Assembly (NCBI RefSeq): GCF_008086045.1
Contig: NZ_VSEY01000042.1
Coordinates: 1-64,000 of the forward strand
Direction of reading: 5' to 3'
DNA from: Nonomuraea sp. PA05
GTDB taxonomy: Bacteria; Actinomycetota; Actinomycetes; Streptosporangiales; Streptosporangiaceae
DNA length: 64,000 nucleotides
Shown here piece by piece: positions 59,106 through 64,000 of this stretch; positions within the stretch are counted from its first letter, which is position 1; the number at the start of each line of letters is the position of its first letter. Below the pieces are notes generated by a model, which saw only the letters and a list, made by a program, of their open reading frames with translations, had not been told where the DNA came from and did not search any database. Made by a program: the position numbers and the translations under genes.

Positions 59106-61145
59106 TCACTGGGTCGTGCAGACCGTGCCGTTCAGGGTGAAGACGGACGGCAGCACGTTCGGCCCGCTGTAGTTGCCGACGTACCCGATCGTGGTGGTGG
59201 CGCCGGTGGCGAGCGACGGGTTGGCCGCCTCGTTCACGGCCTTGACGTCCGACCCGGTCTGCGTCCAGACGGCGCTCCACCCGCTGCCCAGGCTCTGCCA
59301 CGCGCGGGGCCAGGAGAACGACAGGGTCCAGCCGTTGATCGGGGCGCCGTTGTTGGTGATGTCGATGGAGCCGACGTACCCGCTGGCCCAGTCGGTCTGG
59401 TTGGTCAGGCGGACGGAGCAGGAGCTGGTGGCGGGGGTGCCGGTGGTGAAGGTGAGCGGGGGCGAGGGGTCGGAGGTGGCGCCGCCGGTGTCCCTGGCGA
59501 TCACGTTGACGGTGTAGCGGGTGCCGGGCTTGAGGTTGCGGACCGTGAACGTGGTGCCGCTGGTCTCGCCGAGCTGCTCGGTGATGGCGCCGTTCTGGCG
59601 GTGCAGCTCGTACTTGGCGATCGGGCGGGCGCCGGGCTCGGCGGCGGGCCAGGTGATGGTGGCGCTCTTGTCCGTGACGCCGGTGACGGCGGGCTGGCCC
59701 GGGGTGCCGGGGCGGCCGGGCTGCGCGGCGGACGGCTTGAGGATGACGGTGGTCAGGGAGAGCGGCGGCAGCGTCTGGGTGGTGGCGGTGCCGGAGGTGG
59801 AGGTGGTGATGCTCGTGGCGCCGTTCGTGTGGGTCAGGACGGTGGGCGCGCCGGCGGCCGGGCTGAAGCCGGAGTAGCCGAGCTCGACCGGGTACGACGT
59901 GCCGGACGAGGTGTTGATCAGCATGACGGCCAGGTCGCCGTTCGGGCGGCGGGCCGCGTGCGCGGTCACCTCGGGCTGGTCCGTCGCGGCGCGGATGAAC
60001 CGGTCACCCGGCCGGGCGAACCTGCTGGTTATCTGCAACGCGTAGTAGGGCGCGAAGGGCGTGTTCAGTGCGGGCTCGCAGACGCTGCCGTCGGCGGTGC
60101 AGGTGCCGCTCGACAGGAGGCCGAAGTCGCCGTAGTCGGTGTGCCCCTCGACCTCGCTGACGGTGCCGATGCCGTTGTGCACGTTCCACCAGTCCACGGT
60201 GAACACGTCGTTGGCCAGCAGCGTCGCATACGCGTCGGCGGCGGCCAGTGCGCCGGGCTGCGTGTTGGTGCCGTTGCTGTTGGATCCGGTGTTGAACTCG
60301 GTCATCGCGATGCCGATCCGCTCCGAGCCTGGCCCGGCGTACTCGGCGATCTGCTCGCGGGTGAGCTGGATCATGTCGGGGACGTGCCCGGTCTTGTCGA
60401 GGGCGCCGGGGTACCAGTGCAGGATGACGAAGTCGATCTTCGATCCGGCGGTGGACAGCACAGTCTTGTTCCAGGTGCCGCTGTCACCGGCGGCCACGAT
60501 GGCGTCGGGCCAGTTCGCGGGCGTGGTGAGAACCGCGCCGATCTTGATGGTGGGATCGACGGCCTTCATCGCGTCGGAGTAGGCGACGACGTGGCGGGCG
60601 TACTCGTTCGGGCTCTTGTCGGCGTGGTTGTCGGCCTCCCAGGCCGAGCCGTAGTGGCCGTTGCCGTAGTTCTCGTTGCCGATCTCCCAGTACTTGACGC
60701 CGTATCCCTTGGTGATGTTGGCGTGCCGCACCCAGGCGGCGGCCTCCTCGGCGGTGCCGGTGCCGTAGTTCGCGGTGACCATCGGCTGCGCCCCGGTACG
60801 GCGCACGCCCCGCATGAACGTGTCGAAGTCGGTGTCGGGCGCCACGTACCCGCCGGGGGCGGTGTGGTCGGCCCAGTGGTAGATGTCGGAGTAGGAGCCG
60901 CCGGGGTAGCGCAGCACCTTCATGCCCGCGTCCTTGAGCAGGTCCGCGGTCTCGTTCGTGCCCAGGTTGCTGTCCCAGATCGCGTGGTTGGTGCCCAGCC
61001 CCGTCTCCGGGACGGTGGCGAGCGCGGCGCGGGCGTTGACCGTCACCTGGACGGCGTCTGTGTCGGCCGCGTGGGCGGCGGGGGCGTTCAAGGCGGTCAG
61101 CATCAGCAGGGCTGCTGACGCGGCTCGCAGGGGGATCTTCGGCAT
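59106..61145 (-). CDS. Secreted glycoside hydrolase (arabinofuranosidase-like) with FN3 and CBM2
   Basis: 679 residues with a signal peptide (cut near residue 26). A (beta/alpha)8 catalytic region runs to about 390: VLRYPGGSYSDIYHW, KYWEIGNENYGNG (acid/base E158) and IGIAMTEFNTGS (nucleophile E283). This is the clan-A pattern of alpha-L-arabinofuranosidases and relatives. A beta-sandwich follows, then an FN3 domain (about 485-570, AVTGVTDKSATITWPAAEPG) and a C-terminal CBM2-type cellulose-binding domain (CSVRLTNQTDWASGYVGSID ... VCTTQ, with Cys at both ends). It acts outside the cell on plant cell-wall polysaccharide. gaggtg precedes the ATG. Confidence 0.9.
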   Translation of the reverse strand: MPKIPLRAASAALLMLTALNAPAAHAADTDAVQVTVNARAALATVPETGLGTNHAIWDSNLGTNETADLLKDAGMKVLRYPGGSYSDIYHWADHTAPGGYVAPDTDFDTFMRGVRRTGAQPMVTANYGTGTAEEAAAWVRHANITKGYGVKYWEIGNENYGNGHYGSAWEADNHADKSPNEYARHVVAYSDAMKAVDPTIKIGAVLTTPANWPDAIVAAGDSGTWNKTVLSTAGSKIDFVILHWYPGALDKTGHVPDMIQLTREQIAEYAGPGSERIGIAMTEFNTGSNSNGTNTQPGALAAADAYATLLANDVFTVDWWNVHNGIGTVSEVEGHTDYGDFGLLSSGTCTADGSVCEPALNTPFAPYYALQITSRFARPGDRFIRAATDQPEVTAHAARRPNGDLAVMLINTSSGTSYPVELGYSGFSPAAGAPTVLTHTNGATSITTSTSGTATTQTLPPLSLTTVILKPSAAQPGRPGTPGQPAVTGVTDKSATITWPAAEPGARPIAKYELHRQNGAITEQLGETSGTTFTVRNLKPGTRYTVNVIARDTGGATSDPSPPLTFTTGTPATSSCSVRLTNQTDWASGYVGSIDITNNGAPINGWTLSFSWPRAWQSLGSGWSAVWTQTGSDVKAVNEAANPSLATGATTTIGYVGNYSGPNVLPSVFTLNGTVCTTQ

Positions 61146-61274
61146 CGGCGCACCTCGTGCTGGATTTGCGGGTATTCAGCTCGACGCCTCCTCCTGACCA
61201 GGAAGCATCATGATCATGGGTGGTGGCCGCACGGCCGTCAATCGACGCTGAAACTTTCACGCGGAAGGCACGGG

Positions 61275-61850
61275 ATGACGTTCGATCACAATGATCATTA
61301 CCACGCCAGGCTCCTGCGTCTGGTGCCGGGCGGCGCCAGGACGGCGCTGGACGTCGGCTGCGGCACCGGCCGGTTCGCCCGGCGCCTGGCCGCGCGAGGA
61401 CTCCAGGTGGACGCCGTGGACCCGGCCGCCGAGGTGATCGAGGCCGCGCAGCTCGCGCCGGGCGTGCGCTACCACCGAGCCGACATCACCGGGATGGACC
61501 TGGAAGAGGGCCGCTACGACTACATCTCCTGCCTGGCGAGCATCCACCACGTGCCGTTCGGCACCGTCGCCAGGCTGCGCGACGCGCTGGCCCCCGGCGG
61601 CGTCCTGGCCATCCTGGGCTGCTACCCCGAGGTGAGCCGCGCCGACCACGCGTGGAGCCTGGCCGCCGTCCCGGTCAACGCGGTCGCCAGGCTCGCGACG
61701 GCGGGCCGGGGCACGCCGAGCCCCGCCCCCGTCAAGCGTCCGGAGCTGCCGCTGACGGAGATCCGGCGGGAGGCGGCCGAACTGCTGCCCGGCGCCACGA
61801 TCCGCAGGCTGCTCTTCTGGCGTTACCTGCTCGCCTACCGGAAGGGGTGA
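61275..61850 (+). CDS. Class I SAM-dependent methyltransferase
   Basis: 191 residues. TALDVGCGTGRFARRLAARG is motif I, VDAVDPAAEVIEAAQ the ribose-binding acid, YDYISCLASIHHVPF and LAPGGVLAILGCYPE follow. The C-terminal 60 residues are helical and would close the substrate site. Preceded by cacgcggaaggcacggg. The stop overlaps the next GTG, and both genes probably act in one small pathway. Substrate not evident. Confidence 0.9.
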   Translation: MTFDHNDHYHARLLRLVPGGARTALDVGCGTGRFARRLAARGLQVDAVDPAAEVIEAAQLAPGVRYHRADITGMDLEEGRYDYISCLASIHHVPFGTVARLRDALAPGGVLAILGCYPEVSRADHAWSLAAVPVNAVARLATAGRGTPSPAPVKRPELPLTEIRREAAELLPGATIRRLLFWRYLLAYRKG

Positions 61851-61852
61851 CG

Positions 61853-62746
61853 GTGGAGCTGCTGCTGTCCCGGCTGCGCGCGGCCGGGTTCGAGGCTCAG
61901 TCCGTACGGGCGGCGCCCGGCGGCGTGGTGGCGCTGGCGGGCCTGGCGACGCTGCGCGACGGGTCGCGGGTGTTCGCCAAGACGATGCGCGACGGGCCGC
62001 GGGTGCCCGCCGAGACGTCGCGTACGCCCGCCTCTGACCTGTTCGAGATCGAGGCGGCGGGGCTGCGCGCCCTGCGCGAGCTGGGCGGCGTCACCACCCC
62101 GCAGGTGCTGGCGGTGACGCAGGACCTGCTGGTGCTCGAACCGCTGCCGCCGCGCCGCGACGACGACGAGCGGTTCTGGGAGGAGCTGGGTCTCGCGGTC
62201 GCGGGCCTGCACGCCGCCACGGTGGGGGCGCGGTTCGGCTGGCACCGGGACGGCTGGCTGGGCCGCCTGCGCCAGGACAACACCTGGGACGCCGACGGGC
62301 ACGCCTGGTTCGCCGAGCGCCGGATCCTGCGCTGGCTGCCGGAGCCGCTGGTGGAGGCGGCGCTGAGCCGCGAGGAGCGCCGGGCGCTCGAACGCCTCTG
62401 CGCCGCCCTGCCCGACCTGCTGCCGCCCGCGCCACCGGTGCTCACGCACGGCGACCTGTGGCGCGAGAACATCATGGCCACGACGGCGGGCGGCCCCGCG
62501 CTCATCGACCCCGCCGTCTCCTATAGCTGGGCGGAGGCCGACCTCAGCATGTTGTGGTGCTCGCCGCGCCCGCCGGCCGCCCGGCGCTTCTTCGAGGTGT
62601 ACGCGGCCACCGCGCCCCTGCCGGACGGCTGGCAGGAGCGCATGCGGCTGTACCGCCTGCGCGAGCTGCTGAGCAGCATCGCCCACGACGACGACGCCAG
62701 AGCGTGCGCCGAGGCCGTACGGGAGACCGTTCAGTTGTACTTGTAG
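61853..62746 (+). CDS. Fructosamine-kinase-family protein
   Basis: 297 residues from GTG 61853 (gaagggg five bases before); GTG 61847, overlapping the methyltransferase stop, is an alternative. An aminoglycoside-phosphotransferase fold: VFAKTM (Lys), DLFEIEAAGLRALRELGG (helix-C Glu), LLVLEPLPPR (hinge), VLTHGDLWRENIMA (catalytic Asp and Asn) and ALIDPAVSYSWAEADLSMLW (metal Asp). These match fructosamine-3-kinase-like proteins that phosphorylate glycated amines for repair. Its 3' end overlaps the convergent secreted-protein gene by 16 bases. Confidence 0.92.
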   Translation: MELLLSRLRAAGFEAQSVRAAPGGVVALAGLATLRDGSRVFAKTMRDGPRVPAETSRTPASDLFEIEAAGLRALRELGGVTTPQVLAVTQDLLVLEPLPPRRDDDERFWEELGLAVAGLHAATVGARFGWHRDGWLGRLRQDNTWDADGHAWFAERRILRWLPEPLVEAALSREERRALERLCAALPDLLPPAPPVLTHGDLWRENIMATTAGGPALIDPAVSYSWAEADLSMLWCSPRPPAARRFFEVYAATAPLPDGWQERMRLYRLRELLSSIAHDDDARACAEAVRETVQLYL

Positions 62747-63552
62747 AGCCTCGTCGCCTTGCGCCGCCCGTGGTCGAACGCCGAGGCCCGGTACATGCTG
62801 ATGGACAGCTCGCCGTGCTCGGCCTTCCCGCAGGTGCCGACGCCGGCGAGCTGGTGGATCTCGTAGCGGGTGGTGGGGTCGCCGCCCACGAAGTACTCGG
62901 CGCGGGCCTGGTACTCGTCGGCGGCGGTGTCGCAGGCGTAGACGAACGTCTTGCGCTCGGCGAAGCAGATGGTGGCGGCGGCCTTCGTGGAGGAGCAGGT
63001 CCTGGACTTGGCACGGGCCTCGGCAGGGGTGGTGCGGGTGTCGCGCTTGACCGGATATTTCGCGACGTTCTGGACGGTCTTCCAGCGGCCGTACTTGATC
63101 CGGCGGTTGCCCTGGTACAGGGCGGCGCGGAACGTCACGACCTTGCCGATCTCCCGGCTGCCGCGTACCTCGCCCTTGCGGCCCATGTTGTGGATGACGT
63201 ACACGGTGCCGAGGTAGCCGTTCAGGTAGTACTCGACCGCGGGATGGCGGTGGTCGTCGGCCGTGTCCTCGATCGTGATGCCGGGCCGGTCGCTCCCGTC
63301 GGGGCCCACGCAGGCCTCGGCGCCCTTGACCCGCATGCAAACAGGTTCGGCGGTGGTGGCGGCGGTGGACGCGGCGGCCGGTTCGGCCGTCGGCACCGGC
63401 GCGGCGGCGGCTGGCGTCTGGACCTGCTGGATCGCCGGGCGAGGCGGCGCGGCCGTGGCCGCCGCCCCGTCGGCGCTGAACGCGGTGGCCATCATCGCGG
63501 CCGCCGCGATGACTGTGCGACGTAATGCCACTTGCAACCTCACCAGCCTCAC
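62731..63552 (-). CDS. Secreted protein of unknown function
   Basis: 273 residues from GTG 63552 (GTG 63543 also possible). A signal peptide (TVIAAAAMMATAFSADGAAA) is followed by an Ala/Pro-rich linker to about residue 68 and a mature domain with seven cysteines (VCMRVKGAEACVGPDG; RTCSSTKAAATICFAERKTF; YACDTAADEY; GTCGKAEHGE). It has many short strands (VEYYLNGYLGTVYVIHNMGR). It looks like a disulfide-stabilised extracellular beta protein. No family recognised. Tail-to-tail overlap with the fructosamine-kinase gene. Confidence 0.72.
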   Translation of the reverse strand: MRLVRLQVALRRTVIAAAAMMATAFSADGAAATAAPPRPAIQQVQTPAAAAPVPTAEPAAASTAATTAEPVCMRVKGAEACVGPDGSDRPGITIEDTADDHRHPAVEYYLNGYLGTVYVIHNMGRKGEVRGSREIGKVVTFRAALYQGNRRIKYGRWKTVQNVAKYPVKRDTRTTPAEARAKSRTCSSTKAAATICFAERKTFVYACDTAADEYQARAEYFVGGDPTTRYEIHQLAGVGTCGKAEHGELSISMYRASAFDHGRRKATRLYKYN

Positions 63553-63685
63553 CCTGTCACAGTGACTTTGCCTGGGTGAGACGCGAGGAATGCGGGAAAG
63601 GTTCAGATTCGTTCAGCGGTCGTTCAGAGAACGCCCGATGCCGGCGTGCCCCCGATCGAGGACGCCGGCACCGGGATGCCCAGGA

Positions 63686-64000
63686 TCAGGCCGCGCGCCT
63701 CTTCGGCGTCACGCTGGCCAGCAGCAGGAGCAGCGCGCTCTGGGCGAGCATGCCGGGGGCGAGCGGCGGCGCCATCCCGACCGACTTCGTCAGTGCGTAC
63801 CACCACTGGGTGAGCGGCGAGTACGAGTCCCACTGCGGGTCCATCGCCCCCATGCCGTAGTTGACCGACACGTGCGTGTAGACGCCGTACAGCGAGCACA
63901 GCAAAACGACCGCCGCGAGCACGCGGGCGACGGTGAGCACCGGTCCTGAGTCGCGCAGGAGCAGCAGCACCAGCGCGACCACCTGGACTGCCAGCGCCAC
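63686..64000 (-). CDS. Membrane protein, C-terminal part (start outside window)
   Basis: At least 104 residues ending at 63686. Hydrophobic segments (ALAVQVVALVLLLLR; VARVLAAVVLLCSLYGVYTH; GMLAQSALLLLLAS) flank an external-looking loop, MDPQWDSYSPLTQWWYALTK. Basic tail KRRAA on the cytoplasmic side. The real start lies beyond the right edge. No family recognised. Confidence 0.6.
   Translation of the reverse strand: MALAVQVVALVLLLLRDSGPVLTVARVLAAVVLLCSLYGVYTHVSVNYGMGAMDPQWDSYSPLTQWWYALTKSVGMAPPLAPGMLAQSALLLLLASVTPKRRAA

Noticed and set aside
59601-61118. 505-codon plus-strand frame over the glycoside hydrolase
   Set aside because: Antisense; Gly/Val-rich without motifs, while the minus strand has signal peptide, catalytic Glu pair and CBM2.

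Overview
The window is high-GC DNA, with GTG starts, leaderless or GGAGG-led genes, many 4-nt ATGA/GTGA gene overlaps, and regulator families (MocR, LysR, FCD-GntR, NarL-type two-component, TetR) typical of a filamentous actinobacterium. The mix of secreted FG-GAP, CBM2 and ALF-repeat proteins suggests Streptosporangiales (Nonomuraea-like) or a close relative. That placement is inference from gene content, not a database result.

Layout. 0-3 kb: a LysR start, an NmrA-like reductase with a DUF1772 membrane protein, a small secreted protein and a VOC protein. 3.3-8.9 kb: a translationally coupled five-gene operon (thioester-reductase-like SDR, fatty acyl-AMP ligase, acyl-CoA dehydrogenase, a second dehydrogenase-domain protein, acyl carrier protein), divergent from a four-EF-hand protein across a 25-bp near-perfect palindrome. 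9-17 kb: methyltransferase, MocR regulator, AhpD-like protein, MFS pump, SGNH hydrolase, LysR and a broken MFS gene. 17-24.5 kb: a secreted pseudo-protease/LamG/FG-GAP protein, divergent from a 1305-residue ALF-repeat polymorphic toxin whose C-terminus carries an ADP-ribosyl-cyclase (CD38)-like residue pattern, followed by a candidate immunity gene. 24.6-27.7 kb: several decayed genes (an EYQYYEF-type protein, a VapC, a TetR) around an intact SnoaL/cupin pair. 27.8-32.6 kb: MHS transporter, split transketolase and SDR operon with a divergent FCD-GntR and two identical ACTGTTAACAGT operators.

33.1-38.6 kb is a compact integrative element. A tyrosine integrase lies beside tRNA-Lys(UUU), a 51-bp direct repeat of the tRNA 3' part marks both ends, and the only cargo is two nuclease genes: a sigma-4-like HTH/TnsA-like fusion and a coiled-coil Mrr-type enzyme. 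38.6-44 kb is housekeeping: an acyl-CoA dehydrogenase, PspC, an MFS exporter, a zinc peptidase, a metallophosphoesterase and tRNA-Glu, -Asp and -Phe with a terminator. 44-45.3 kb holds a frameshifted MBL hydrolase and a frameshifted TetR.

45.4-54.7 kb is the strongest candidate for an unusual system. It is a seven-gene operon of a VirD4/TraG-like ATPase, a small charged protein, a MIDAS-containing vWA (TerY-like) protein, a PP2C phosphatase, a Ser/Thr kinase, a DUF4407 membrane protein and an unrecognised protein, with a divergent regulator-like gene. It combines the known vWA-PP2C-kinase (TerY-P) triad with a DNA-translocase-type ATPase and a membrane partner. 54.8-64 kb: SDR, ABC exporter with NarL-type two-component system, a CBM2 glycoside hydrolase, a methyltransferase, a fructosamine-kinase-like protein and a secreted protein.

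Several single-base frameshifts in otherwise well-conserved genes could be real decay or residual sequencing errors. These are flagged individually.
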